DNA of 64,000 bases from Diabrotica undecimpunctata (Eukaryota > Arthropoda > Insecta > Coleoptera > Chrysomelidae): contig NC_092805.1 of assembly GCF_040954645.1 (NCBI RefSeq), positions 20,052,741 to 20,116,740 on the forward strand, in the 5' to 3' direction. A program made the position numbers and the translations under genes. The notes beneath the pieces were generated by a model, which was not told where the DNA came from, did not search any database, and saw only the letters and a list, made by a program, of their open reading frames with translations. Within the stretch, counting starts at the first letter, position 1; the number at the start of each line of letters is the position of its first letter. Of this stretch, positions 13,897 through 22,898 are shown in pieces.

Positions 13897-15427
13897 TCAA
13901 CATTATTGAGTAATGAATATTTTTTTTTTGTTATTATTATTATGAAACTTTTTAGAATTGTACAAACAACTAAGTATAGTAAAAATAAAAATAAAACTTA
14001 TATTTTTTGTAGAAACTGTACATAAAATTGTTGGCAAAAAAAAAATAAATTCCTGGGTTTTTGCCCTATATAAATGGTTTCTATTATCGGATATCAACTA
14101 AAACAATCAGGTTCTTTGTCGAGCACTTTTGCAAAATTAAAATATAAATTTCGTATTTTATAAGATAATATATTATTCTGACTAAACAAAAAGATAATCC
14201 CAAATGCGGCCCTGTTGCAGGCCTACACGTGGTAATGTTTACATCTCCCTGCATCGGTTATTGAATTTTACTATAGGTCTATTTTAATTTTATATGGCAT
14301 ACGTCAGTTTAAAATGTCCATAAAAAATTGATATACCGTTGCGTTTCGGGATATATAAAGTTTATTCGTTTACCAAATTCCCATCAGTAAACATGAGCAC
14401 GTGTTGATATTCGCCGTCTCATTCGTCAAGAGGCTATTAAATATAATTTATTAGACAGATTCTCATGTTACAGATCCCAACTTGCCATCATTTTAAATTC
14501 AAATTGTATCGTGTTGATTTTTAAGTTAATATATTGTGTTATATTTATGTTACAGTTATTGTTAAGTTATTTACTAGTCGTGTTATTTTTTAGAGTTTAG
14601 TTTAATTGTGATTTAATGATTAATTTTCAAGAAATTCTTACACTAACAGTTTCAAAAGTAAATATTTTTAAAAAGCATATGATACATAGGTCGTACATTA
14701 GTACGACCCTGTTGGCTTACAAGTGGTTCTATTGACGATTGGGAATTTGTAGAATGAATAGGGTTTAGACTTGACATTGACTTTGAAACATATTGTTTAT
14801 TTCTTACTCACAAGCTGAATGTTATCAAAAGAATATAATGCTACATTACAGCACAAAGTTTACCCACAGTTAAAACAGTTTTTAACTGTTTTTAAAACCA
14901 CAGTTTTAAAAACAGTTTAGCTGTTTATTTATAACAATTTTTCAACAAATAAAAATTTTTATTTTTATTAGAAACCAAGATATTCTTTCGTTTATAATAA
15001 GCAATTTCCGTGGTAAACTTTGGGTAAACTTTTTACTGTAATATTGCAGCATTATATGCGTTCAATTAAAATAAGATTCAGCTTTTGGTAAAAAATAAAT
15101 AATGTGTTTCGAACGTTAAACTTGAGACATTCTTCAAGTCTATATATTCCGAAACGAAAGGGTATATTAATTTGATATACCGTCAAAAAAAGTGAAACTG
15201 AAAATAAACCATCCATCTATCTGACAATTATATAACACCATATACGAGTGGATGCTTTTAGCAACTTTTACATAAAGAATCATAAAGCCTAAATACTTTT
15301 CATCGATGGCACTTAAATGCTATAAGTAAACAAATATGAGAATTTATAAAAAAATGTAGTGCTTACCACAATTCGTTCCAGCAAAAACAGTCACTAATAG
15401 TAATAGTGACAAATATTGTAGCTCCAT
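1134..15427 (-). CDS. Secreted lipase-family protein, predicted catalytically inactive (partial, 3' exons beyond left edge)
   Basis: This is a three-exon partial gene of the insect pancreatic-lipase/phospholipase A1-like family: exons 15367-15427, 8437-8805 and 1134-1421. All junctions have GT donors and AG acceptors in phase 1, and the split codons resolve cleanly (Asp21, Gly144). The N-terminus MELQYLSLLLLVTVFAGTNC is a predicted signal peptide, so the product should be secreted. The oxyanion segment FLIHGYG is present, and the acidic triad residue is in GLDVASP (Asp174). Where the family has GHSLG, this protein reads GFGVG, so the nucleophile Ser is Gly146. The motif crosses the exon 2/3 junction and is unambiguous in both exons. 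The exon carrying the catalytic His (CSH in the family) is not seen before the window ends; the last donor is at 1133. The family is normally about 320-340 aa and 239 codons are visible here. By analogy with other Ser-less lipase-fold proteins it may bind lipid rather than hydrolyse it; that is inference. Confidence 0.85.
2133..5041 (-). mobile_element. Apparently complete hAT transposon with 8-bp target-site duplication
   Basis: The ends are perfect inverted repeats: TAGACTTCGGCAAATATGCA at 2133 and its reverse complement ending at 5041. Identical 8-bp copies of GTAATGGG flank it (2125-2132 and 5042-5049), as expected for hAT insertion. Subterminal DNA is packed with ATATGCA-type repeats at both ends, likely transposase binding sites. 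The two-exon transposase gene inside is open throughout. The length is 2909 bp. It lies in intron 2 of lipase 1. The perfect duplication and ends suggest a recent insertion. Confidence 0.93.
2367..4453 (-). CDS. hAT transposase, BED/CGGBP1-like zinc finger, two exons
   Basis: Exon 1 (4358-4453) starts MPKTTSASTWIKPYKE and ends in CSVCGKI at a GTAAGT donor. Exon 2 (2367-3743) begins IACEKKFHIDQHVRTASH after TTTATAG. The splice is phase 0 and rebuilds a C2H2-type finger (CxxC ... HxxxH). The product is about 490 aa. Later landmarks are TSVDETTDSSGKY (RNase H-like first Asp), LLILSNAAPYM, and the C-terminal hAT dimerisation signature DVERSFSIYK. The family as I know it usually has DAAPYM at the second site, so SNAAPYM may be an Asp-to-Asn change that would impair catalysis; that needs an alignment. 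No stop or frameshift interrupts the gene. It would bind the element's ATATGCA-rich ends and cut them in the nucleus. Confidence 0.85.
5050..5670. other. No recognisable gene
   Basis: AT-rich sequence between the hAT and pogo-like elements. A stretch near 5125-5165 is inverted relative to one near 1825-1860 (TTAGATAAGGAAAGAGA on the left), so the hAT may have inserted into an older inverted-repeat element. Short degenerate frames only. Confidence 0.4.
5675..7760 (+). mobile_element. pogo-like DNA transposon (left end and transposase; right end not fixed)
   Basis: A motif AACAGTGAACCAGTGG lies at 5678, and related copies (CCACAGTGAATC, CACAGTGAACC, GGTTCACTGTGG) cluster at 6057-6114, including a 22-bp perfect palindrome at 6088-6109. 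A donor-like AAAGTAAG at 5897 and acceptor TATTTTCTAG at 6251-6260 bracket the cluster, just before the transposase ATG at 6262. The right terminus was not resolved. Repeated GTGACCCCAC-like words at 8130-8330 may belong to it. It sits in intron 2 of lipase 1. Confidence 0.65.
6262..7741 (+). pseudogene. pogo/Tigger-type DDE_1 transposase with N-terminal frameshifts
   Basis: ATG at 6262 opens MPRNKTKERKIGVTTQENMR, the psq-type helix-turn-helix start. Indels near 6350 and 6430 then break the frame; the HTH sequence RKAAKAAEILYPTLRRYVE continues in another frame. From about 6470 one frame stays open to 7741 (about 424 aa). Landmarks are the CENP-B-type DNA-binding part (SIVGVEWLRCFRNRHPDIS), then IYNLDETG (first Asp), LLIMDNHESH (second Asp) and HTSAKLQPLDVGL (third Asp), with GIFPFNRNIF near the end. 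The catalytic domain looks intact while the DNA-binding N-terminus does not, so it is probably inactive as it stands. Confidence 0.8.
7760..8430. other. pogo 3' flank, no gene
   Basis: AT-rich non-coding DNA. Short repeated words (GTGACCCCAC, GGTGACTT, AAAGTCACCCCG) at 8130-8335 are in both orientations and may mark the right end of the pogo-like element, or another small repeat. Confidence 0.35.
8437..8805 (-). CDS. Lipase 1 exon 2
   Basis: The 369-nt exon has acceptor ATAATTTTCAG and donor GTGAGT. It encodes the central beta-sheet region with the HGYG oxyanion segment, the VVIVDWGKGA strand and the LQLIG lead-in to the nucleophile elbow. Its phase matches both neighbouring exons. Confidence 0.88.
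8820..9660. other. Intron of lipase 1, short inverted relative of 11850-12000
   Basis: Sequence around 9085-9170 (GAGTTAGAATCTATGGAGA) reappears inverted at about 11930-11960. The two probably belong to one dispersed repeat family. Nothing else recognised. Confidence 0.35.
9690..10345 (+). pseudogene. IS630/Tc1-like transposase, internally deleted copy
   Basis: The N-terminal region (KGIVYNVFRYMQILFPEDN, then EATGVSLRTVERIQA) is the same helix-turn-helix layout as the copies at 13036 and 44085. After a frameshift it runs LREYDKQFIRNTIHRFHE and SSLYRIVKDLG. It then jumps straight to a C-terminal tail, EVKVLVEQEFARVTVDNWKK with CEHVINVEDKYLESE. The whole catalytic YLDETW...DYHDEM segment is missing, so this is a deletion derivative that could at most be mobilised in trans. 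It lies in intron 1 of lipase 1. Confidence 0.65.
11020..11263 (+). pseudogene. RTE-type retrotransposon 3' end
   Basis: It encodes LNWAGHVAISVDDRWTKRIL, then NRGRPPTRWTDDIKRVTTNW and REVYVQQWTLEAS, stopping just before a TGATGATGATGA tail at 11248. The same peptide and tail occur at 18905-19285 and, inverted, at 20983-21400. It is a 5'-truncated copy, as is usual for target-primed insertion. Confidence 0.75.
11270..13020. other. Intron sequence, no gene recognised
   Basis: It includes an ATTTATTT-rich low-complexity block at about 12115-12245 and the inverted relative of the 9085 repeat at 11850-12000. Otherwise AT-rich with no convincing frame. Confidence 0.35.
13036..13732 (+). pseudogene. 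IS630/Tc1-like transposase exon, 3'-truncated
   Basis: An open frame starts MSSTDSADELVENTWSPPRK and runs through VEDIVKKVANKVGVCDRSVF (helix-turn-helix) and TTFYRILKKLNFQYKRRGR to IYYLDETWLNAGHTKS, which holds the first catalytic Asp. It stops at KNPSG followed by GTAATT, which could be a donor: the related copy at 22899-25360 has introns in this region. No downstream exon with the second and third acidic residues is seen here, so this copy is probably truncated. About 235 codons are open without a stop. Confidence 0.7.
13816..13892. repeat. (AT)n microsatellite
   Basis: An almost pure dinucleotide run of about 77 bp. It yields meaningless Ile-Tyr repeats in translation. Confidence 0.95.
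14784..15110. mobile_element. Palindromic MITE-like inverted repeat
   Basis: Two diverged arms: GAAACATATTGTTTATTT... with AAGCTGAAT, ATAATGCT and AAAGTTTACCC on the left, mirrored as GGGTAAACTTT, GCATTATAT, ATTCAGCTT and AATAATGTGTTTC on the right. The centre (14877-14922) holds a second small palindrome built on AACTGTTTTTAAAA. No coding capacity. It lies in intron 1 of lipase 1, close to exon 1. Confidence 0.6.
15367..15427 (-). CDS. Lipase 1 exon 1 (signal peptide)
   Basis: The exon is 61 nt long, runs from ATG at 15427 and encodes 20 residues plus the first base of an Asp codon. It is followed by a GTAAGC donor. The hydrophobic LSLLLLVTVFAG core is a signal peptide. It joins in frame to the 8805 acceptor. 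Confidence 0.85.
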
Positions 15428-16093
15428 TATGTTTTTCAAAGTTTGGTCTGCAGCTTGTTTGCCCCAACAGTACATATACGTACTTTCAAGCTCCGTTAGT
15501 TATGTAATCAGTGATAACGCAAAAAATTAACAGAGTAGAACTAATTAAACTAAAATTTTAATTTGACTAGAAAAGTAACTGAGCAATAACTTTCAGTTTT
15601 AAATATTCAATAACTTATTAAAAAACAAATCATTATATATAAAGAAACAACTATTAATAGTAAATGTTTAACGAATAAATATTCCATACGCATTGGAAAT
15701 TGTGCAACGTATGCAAATTGAGCAAATCTTTGAAACTGATTTACAAATTAGAGACAAAATTAATCCACCGCGTCATTAAGGATTAGGAAGCACCTCCTTG
15801 AAATCGTTTCGTTCTGTTTTACTGTCTGTCTATCTGCACAATAACTTCTGAAGGAAATGATCAACAAACCTCAAATTTAGGGTCAATGGATCAAAAGTCT
15901 TCAAACTTACAGATAAGTCTAAATAGAGAGAATGAAAACTCTTGGAATTTTGTGTAAATTTCTTTTAACAAAAATACACAGTGTAATCCATCTCGTGACC
16001 TGTCTTGACCTATGGGTCGTTCAAGTATTACGTAACCCAGCAGAAACTAATTTGGCATGGTAGAGCATTAACAGTCGTAAACCACAATATTTA

Positions 16094-16564
16094 TTGCAAG
16101 TGATTACATGCGCCGACGAATGCTACTGTTGCCGCTCGAGGGGTACATTAAAATCTCTCTTTCCAGATTTCCGATTTCCTGCAGCCAGCCTGCCCAATCC
16201 TTTAAATCATAAAAAAGGATCATGCAAGTTTTCACCACTTCTTTTGAGGTTATCCGTTGATTTGTCGCTTTCACTGAAAGCATTTAAGCAGGTGCCGTAC
16301 GATTTCTTTTATCTATCACTACAATTCGATCTCAAGAACAAAATATGTGCAACCAGTAGGATCTATTTCGCATCCCCCAGTAGTGCATCCCACAGTGCTG
16401 CTGCCAAAAAACCAAATGAGCTTATCTGTATTGTGCACTACAATGAAACATCGTCTGAGAATGACGATTGGCTCGACAAAGTTCCGGAACCCTTTTCGTC
16501 TGCTCTGCAGTTGCTAGTATTGAAAGAATCTGACTGGCTAATAAATCTATTGACAGAGGAGTAG
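16094..16564 (+). other. Unrecognised open frame (156 codons)
   Basis: The frame is open with no family I recognise. The C-terminal half is acidic (SSENDDWLDKVPEPF, KESDWLINLLTEE). Local base composition is less AT-rich than the neighbours, which by itself lengthens open frames. The opposite strand is also open at 16422-16685. It could be part of an unrecognised repeat. No promoter or splice evidence. Confidence 0.25.
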
Positions 16565-16689
16565 TAACTTCGATTGAATTGTTTTTAAATACATACCTAT
16601 TTCTACCATTCTTATCAACATAAGATTTAGGAACTCTATCAGTAGAGTTACGACATACCCTGGAGCAAATATTGGATTTAATCACAACT

Positions 16690-17400
16690 CTTTAAAAAAA
16701 GAGCAAGAACATCAGTAAAAGAAATTTTACTATTTCCGATGTCAAAAAAGTAAAATATAAAATGATAAACAAACATGAAAAAAATGAGAACAACCGAAAA
16801 TGTTGAGAAAACAAACAATATTTCTTGAACATATGACCAAGATAATAGAAGAATATAGTGTAGCTAATAGATCAAATGGATGACGGAAGAAATACTAGAC
16901 CTTCTTGAATAAAGAAGGCAATATAAGGACAAAGCAGACGAATACAGAAAAAACAAAGAGAAATATAACAAAAAAAAAATATCAGGCTAATGAGATGTGG
17001 CTTTAGAAATGGAAGTTTCTGGCCTGTATATAATAAGAAAAACACTTAACTAGTACTCAGTAGATAATGCCGGAAAACTATCATTGATGAGCAAGAAATA
17101 TTTAAAACATAGAGTAGTGAATTGTTTCAAGATAACCTGAATGTTAATCAAGAAGGACCTCAATGTTAATCAAGAAGGACCTGAAATTTTAAAATCTGAA
17201 TTTCGTCATGCAATAAAATCAGAGAATTTTCCAGCTAAACTCTTAAATATGATACAAGAGGACTACATCGGTGCTCTAGTTGTTTTTTGATGATGTATAT
17301 ACTACTGGTTAAGAAACTAAGGAATGGCTAAAGTCTGTTTTTATAGCAATTCCAAAGTAATAGAGGTCAAAAAGATAGGACGATACTTTTAAACATATTA
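16690..17400 (+). pseudogene. RTE-type retrotransposon fragment (pre-RT and RT start)
   Basis: Broken frames spell EILKSEFRHAIK, then PAKLLNMIQEDYIGALV and WLKSVFIAIPK, matching the start of the reverse transcriptase in the copy at 36310-38340 (CGPDDTPTELLKLIENDNI, WLKSIFVAIPK). It has many stops. A roughly 20-bp phrase (TGTTAATCAAGAAGGACCT) is duplicated in tandem near 17143-17180. Confidence 0.6.
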
Positions 17401-17577
17401 AGAACCAAACTCATTGATGGTAGAGATCTTTGTATCATATAAAACTTATATTGGAAGTATTGGCCAAATCAAAGGTTCAGTTTGAGGTCCTAATTTTAGT
17501 TTTTGAGAAAAGTGGTATAATCATTGGCAAAATATCCAAAAACCTAAGATGCTTAACTAATTTTCGTCGTTTAAATC

Positions 17578-17880
17578 ATCATAACTCTTGTTCTAAGAGT
17601 CCAAAATAGTTCATTTGGGGTCCAAATTAAAGGTATTGATGCCAAATCATAGCTCAAAAGTGTAGTTAAAGTCTCTCTAACTAAAGATATAACTTAAAAA
17701 CGGCAAAAAAACGGTAAAAACGCCGGAAAACCGACGCGAACACCGTTCTAATCAGATTTTTATCTTTTAAATCAATAGAACTCTGGTTCTAAGAATCGAA
17801 AATAGTTTGTCTGGGGTCCAAATTAAAGTAGTAAAGAGTAGCGCATCTCTAACTAAAAATGTAACTCAATAAAGGGCGAA
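17578..17880. repeat. Diverged direct repeat
   Basis: Two imperfect copies, at about 17578-17705 and 17770-17880, share GTTCTAAGA, AAAATAGTT, GGGGTCCAAATTAAAG and CTCTAACTAAA in the same order. No coding content. Confidence 0.5.
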
Positions 17881-17908
17881 AAACGGCAAAAACCGATTTT
17901 TTAAATTT

Positions 17909-18175
17909 TTAAGTCTTGTACCACTTTAAAAATTCTGGAACATAGTTTTGGTGATCATAATCATACGTTGCACATATTTTTTTCGAGCTATTAATATTTT
18001 TGTTATTTTTATAGGCGTTTAAAATTTTCAAATGCAAATCAATTTGAATTTCATGCCAACTCTCATTTTGGATCAAATATTTTTCTATAACGCAAAAACC
18101 TTTAATTAAATAAAAGAGGAACTCTTTTGGTAAAAAATTAAGCGTGTAATAATTAATCGATTTTTGACGTTTCAT
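17909..18175 (-). other. Unrecognised 88-codon frame
   Basis: A Lys/Asn/Ile-rich frame, with no motif recognised and no supporting context. Probably chance in AT-rich DNA or an unknown repeat. Confidence 0.12.
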
Positions 18176-18529
18176 GTAATTTTGAGGTTATGTGTCAATA
18201 TTTTGTGCTAAAATTTGGCGAATCTTCATCCTTTGTGATGCTAAACAACTCGCGTTCTCAAACGACTATAGGTGGCAGCACTTATTTTAAAAAATGGCGG
18301 ACGAAAAACGCACAATCGTTTGTGCTGCTTCTTCTTCCTTTTTATAAGCAATTCTGCTTGTTCATTGGCGGATTAATACCTCTATGGAAGATTGTCACTC
18401 CATCTTTTGCGCGGTCGTCCGATACTTCTTCTACCGATTGGTGATTTATCTCTTGCTATTTTGACGACACGGGTCCCCTCCATTCTGCTTATGTGGTTAT
18501 TCCATTCGTTTTTTCTATTTTGTGTCCAT

Positions 18530-18740
18530 TCATTTATACACTGTACGTTACTGTTTTTCTAATATCTTCACTTCTCTTTCGATCTCTCAGCGTATTTCCT
18601 GTAATTCTTCTCAGTACTCTCATCTCTGCAGTTTCCAGTAGCCTTTGCGTTGTAGCTGTGTTGGGTCTTGTTTCTGAGGCATATGTCATTATTGGTCTTA
18701 CACTGGCTTTATAAATTCTTGACTTCATCTCAGTGTTAAT
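18530..18740 (-). pseudogene. Non-LTR retrotransposon C-terminal fragment
   Basis: It encodes KSRIYKASVRPIMTYASETR followed by LLETAEMRVLRRITG, the segment downstream of the RT palm in RTE/CR1-type elements. Opposite orientation to the neighbouring fragment at 18905. Confidence 0.65.
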
Positions 18741-18904
18741 GTCAGTCAGTAATCTCAGTCAGTATTATTAAAGCATCCTGCCAGTCTATTTGCTTTTTGT
18801 ACTTGATCTCTCACTTCTTTTTCTTCTCAGGTATTTTAGTTCCATTACTTGTTCAATACTGATGCCATCAATTTCTATTTTACATCTGGTATCGTTTGTT
18901 GCTA

Positions 18905-19285
18905 TGGAACACACAACGCGCTATGGAAAGATCAATATTAGGTATTACTATCAGAGATAAAGTACCAAACCTAGAAATAAGAAGAAGAACAGGAGTCACA
19001 GATGCAGTTGAAAAAAAAAATAGCCATGGCTAAATGGGCTTGGGTCGGACATGTTGCCAGATTAACGGATGATAGATGGACCAGAAAGATTCTGGAATGG
19101 CGACCAAGGCAAGAGGCATATCGAAGCAGAGGACGACCACCGACTAGATGGACGAATGATATCAAGCATCATCACCACAAACTGGATGCAAGAAGCACAA
19201 GATAGGAATAGGTGGAAAATTTTACGGGAGGCCTACGTTCAGCAGTGGACAAATATAGGCTAATTAATGATGATGATGATGATGA
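18905..19285 (+). pseudogene. RTE-type retrotransposon 3' end with GAT-repeat tail
   Basis: Broken frames give RAMERSILGITIRDKVPNLE, then WAWVGHVARLTDDRWTRKIL, RGRPPTRWTNDIK and REAYVQQWTNIG. One frameshift lies near 19170. It ends in (GAT)n at 19266-19285, the same tail as the 11020 copy. Confidence 0.75.
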
Positions 19286-19299
19286 TCGTTTGTTGACAT

Positions 19300-20330
19300 T
19301 GTAAAGTTGATAGGGAATTTTAAAAGACTTCTAGTTGAAGTTCAGGCGAGCTCATAATTTTTAAAATTTGACAAAATTTATACCACTTTTAAACTCTAAT
19401 TTATTCAATTTTTTTACATTTATCCCAATTTTATTAGTTATCTATTTTAACAGCAGTTGGCAGCACGGTCGTTTGAGAACGCGAACACCCCAAAATTTGG
19501 GGTCAAGTTTCCCGTGGAGCATTTTTGACATTCTTATCCGGCTATGCCCTTTGTTGATATACTTTTCTGTCTATTTTGTATATTCTTTATATTGAATATT
19601 TATCTATGGCTTAACTTAACTTTTATCCTCATAAATAGAATATCAAAGTAAATCTTTTGATGGTTTAACAAACTTATTTCTTAACTATTTCCCACAAAGT
19701 GACAATGCTTTACAGTCGTAAAAAATCCAAGTATATAAAACGTAGATATTGCTTGTCAAATTTAACGTGATACTTGGCCGATTTGAAATTAGGCTCACAT
19801 AAGCATAACACAATTCGTCCTTATTATTTCTTGGCCCTTCGAAGTCCAAGGTACTTGTATAGTCTGCGACAAAGTTTTTTTTTATTTTACTTATGTTTAA
19901 AGTTACTGTGTGATGAAGAAATATCGTATTACAATAGATTTGACTTTTTAAATAGTTATTGTTAAGTATTTTAAATTATCGACCCAGCGCATTATGTATA
20001 CCTATCTTTTCCTCCGAATGCGTTCTCACTTAATTTTCTACGCAAGTGGACAAATTTGTCAAGTATCACCTTAAATTTGACAAGCATACTTTATTACCTA
20101 TTTTAATTATTATAAAATATGTAGGTACTACTTATGTGCTTATTTTATTCATTTATTATTATTACGTATGTGCTTATCTTATTCATTTATTATTTAGTCC
20201 AGGAAACGAAGCTTAAAATAAGACAAAACCTCGCAAAAGCCTCGCTTCAGAAAAGACGCATAAAAATTTTTGATCGAGTTCAATTTACCCTCTACTTCAA
20301 AATCTATATTGTGTAAACTGGCGCTTTTTA
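19300..20330. other. No gene recognised; inverted motif relative to 18250
   Basis: The phrase around 19455-19490 (GGCAGCACGGTCGTTTGAGA) is the inverse of one at 18253-18282 (TTCTCAAACGACTATAGG). The pair may be ends of a repeat that the RTE pieces at 18530-19285 entered. Otherwise AT-rich. Confidence 0.35.
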
Positions 20331-20334
20331 TTTT

Positions 20335-20830
20335 TGAAAGGTGAAAACTACCCCTTATATAATAATATGTATAAAAAATTTTAAAAAAGTGAAATTTGGT
20401 TCAGATGAATTACATAATGATTGCCTGATACTCTAACTATACTTAATTGTTGACCGTTTCTACCCTTTAAAAGATTATTTTTAAGGGTGAAAACTATCCC
20501 TAATTGCCCAAATTTATAAAAAAAAGGTTAAGGAGAAGAAAATTTGAATTGAATAATTTAGGTAATAATAGTTTGATACTCTTAATATAATTTCTGAGTA
20601 TTTCAACACTTCAAAATTTATTTATTAAGGGTGACAACTACCCCTTATTCTGAACTCGAAATTTGGTTAAGATCAATTGAATAATGCTTTTTTGGTGCTC
20701 TAAGTATAGTTTTTAAATATTTCAACCTTTTGAAAATTCGTTTTTAAGGGTTAAAACCAAGCCCCTAATTACCAATATGTATAAAAAATTTTAAGATAAC
20801 AAAGTTTGGTCTGAGTTACATAATGATAAT
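20335..20830. repeat. Four-unit diverged tandem array
   Basis: Units begin near 20339, 20491, 20628 and 20748 with variants of AGGGTGAAAACTACCCCT, each followed by a Lys/Asn-poor AT tract, a TTTGGTTNAGAT-like phrase, TACATAATGAT-like sequence and GATACTCTAA-like sequence. Spacing shrinks from about 150 to 120 bp through small deletions. It resembles a decayed satellite. Confidence 0.65.
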
Positions 20831-20979
20831 CAAAATATACAATTTATGCATCCCTTATTATTTTACAATTTTAATAATACAATTTCGCATACAAATATTT
20901 TGTAAATCATATAATATTTATAAATCAAGTCTCACTTGGTGTCGCTTCTTTCACCATCTTCTTCGTCATCTTCTATTCA

Positions 20980-21400
20980 TTATCATCATCAACCTGTATG
21001 CGTCCACTGCTGGACATAGGTCCCCCTCAGCTCTTTCCATGTCTCTGTCTTGTGCGTCTTGCATCCAGTTATTCTAACACGCTTCAGGTCGTCAGTCCAT
21101 CTGGGCGTCCTCTGCTTCGTATTGCTTCTTGCCTTGTTCTCCACTCTAAAATATGTTTTGTCCATCGGTTGTCTGATAATCTGGTGACGTGTCCCGCCCA
21201 ATTCCATTTTAGCTACTCGATTTTTTCGATGGCATCTGTTGTTTTTGTTCTACGACGTATTTCTTCGTTTGGGATTCCGTCTCTCAGAGAGACACCCAAC
21301 ATCTGGCGCTCCGTAGCCATTTGAGTCACGCGAATCTTATTAACTACCTTTTCCGTCGACCGTCCATTTATGATCAATTTTAACACCCTTAAAATCATTG
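20980..21400 (-). pseudogene. RTE-type retrotransposon 3' end, inverted
   Basis: On the minus strand it encodes a version of NLIINGRSTEKVVNKIRVTQ, then ERQMLGVSLRDGIPNEEIRR, NWAGHVTR and GTYVQQWTHTG, with the GATGAT-type tail at about 20983. Frameshifts are present. Same family as 11020 and 18905 in the opposite orientation. Confidence 0.7.
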
Positions 21401-22890
21401 ATTAATGACCCCTATTAATGAATGATTTTCTATTAATGAACGATTTTATTATAGGCAACACAACATACATTGCTTGCATAAATTAATTAAACGCTCTGTG
21501 ATTGGCAGTGACCTGTGGTGTAGGCACACAAACATATACCTATTTATATTCAAACTAAAAAATTAATTTATAATGAAGTAGCCGCTGTTAGTACTATCTG
21601 TCATTGTATGTCATTATTTACTTTATTGTTTAAAATTCTGTGTATTTGAAAAATCAAAGGATGGATATTGATGAAGAGTTTAATTTAACTCCACCAGAAT
21701 TTAACTTCTTCTATCACAGAATTTACAGAGGTCCAAGAAGACTTAAATATAAATTTGTCAAAATGCTATACAGCAGATAATCATTTATCAAGATCTTCCT
21801 TTAATTTCAGTAATTGCACCATTTCGAATATTAATGTTTACTATAATAAAACTACCACTAAGGAAATTTTGAATAAAGTCAATGAAAACTGAAAAAATTG
21901 TTGTTTATCGTTAAGTAAATAAATATTTAAACTAAGATATCTTTATTTCTAAAGAGTACGGTCGATGGAAAAGTTTTGTAACGAACTCGTGAAGTAAAAT
22001 GGCGATTAACAATCTCGAACATTAACGCACTCGCTTCGCTCACGCGTTAAAATATCTCAATTGTTAATCTCCCTTATTAATACACTTGTTGATTAAATAA
22101 CTATTTTTGTGAGTGTTAATATTTTCGCTCCATAAGCGGGTACAAGTAACACACATTGATCAAACCATCTTCTATTATTGGCGTACTATTACTGCAATTA
22201 TCACCAGAACAACCAGAGCAAGTTGGGTTACAAAATGAATCCAGTTTTTTACAGTTACTTGAAGCACCGCAACCTTTCTTTCAGTGACAAAATATCATTT
22301 TGAAAAGTTCTTCAGGAGTAGGCGACTCTTTAATTTTTAGTGGATGCAACGATCCATCCATATTATAGTTTCCATGATGCCACTGATGGACCTGAAAGTA
22401 AGTCCTTTTTAAGTTCTCATCTAAAGCATCTACAGTAGGCACGAGTATCGAGTAATGCTAACTTGACGGCGCTATTTTTCGTAGTAGCTTTGATGAATGA
22501 CTCGTAGCGCATTCGCTCAAGTAAAACTTTAAGTATTCGCCTTTTTTCAATTTATTGAACTCTTTAGCAGTTCCGTACAATAAAATTGCTTGCCGGCTGT
22601 TAAAATTTTTTTAGTTTAATCAGTATAGTCTGACAACGTTTAGTTTTGGGAATATGACTCACAACTCGACGATGCGCAGTGATTCTTGTTTACTAGTGTT
22701 ACCATGGAAACGGCCAGTTTGCTGTTTGTCAGTGTCGTAGTTGTTTATCGCAGAGAGTGTTTGATCGTGTTGATTATTTTACTATTTTATTTTAGATTAG
22801 TGCTTAGTATATTGGTAGTAGTAATTAGTGAATTATTAAGTCATTTAGTGTATTTATAGTGTGTTAAGTTTAGTTATTAATAATAGTTAT
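21400..22890. other. No gene recognised
   Basis: Intergenic AT-rich sequence. Short frames around 21660-21880 (MDIDEEFNLTPPEFN) have no family I recognise. A GC-richer patch at 22640-22745 precedes the IS630-like pseudogene and may be its 5' region. Confidence 0.3.
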
Positions 22891-22898
22891 TTAACAAT

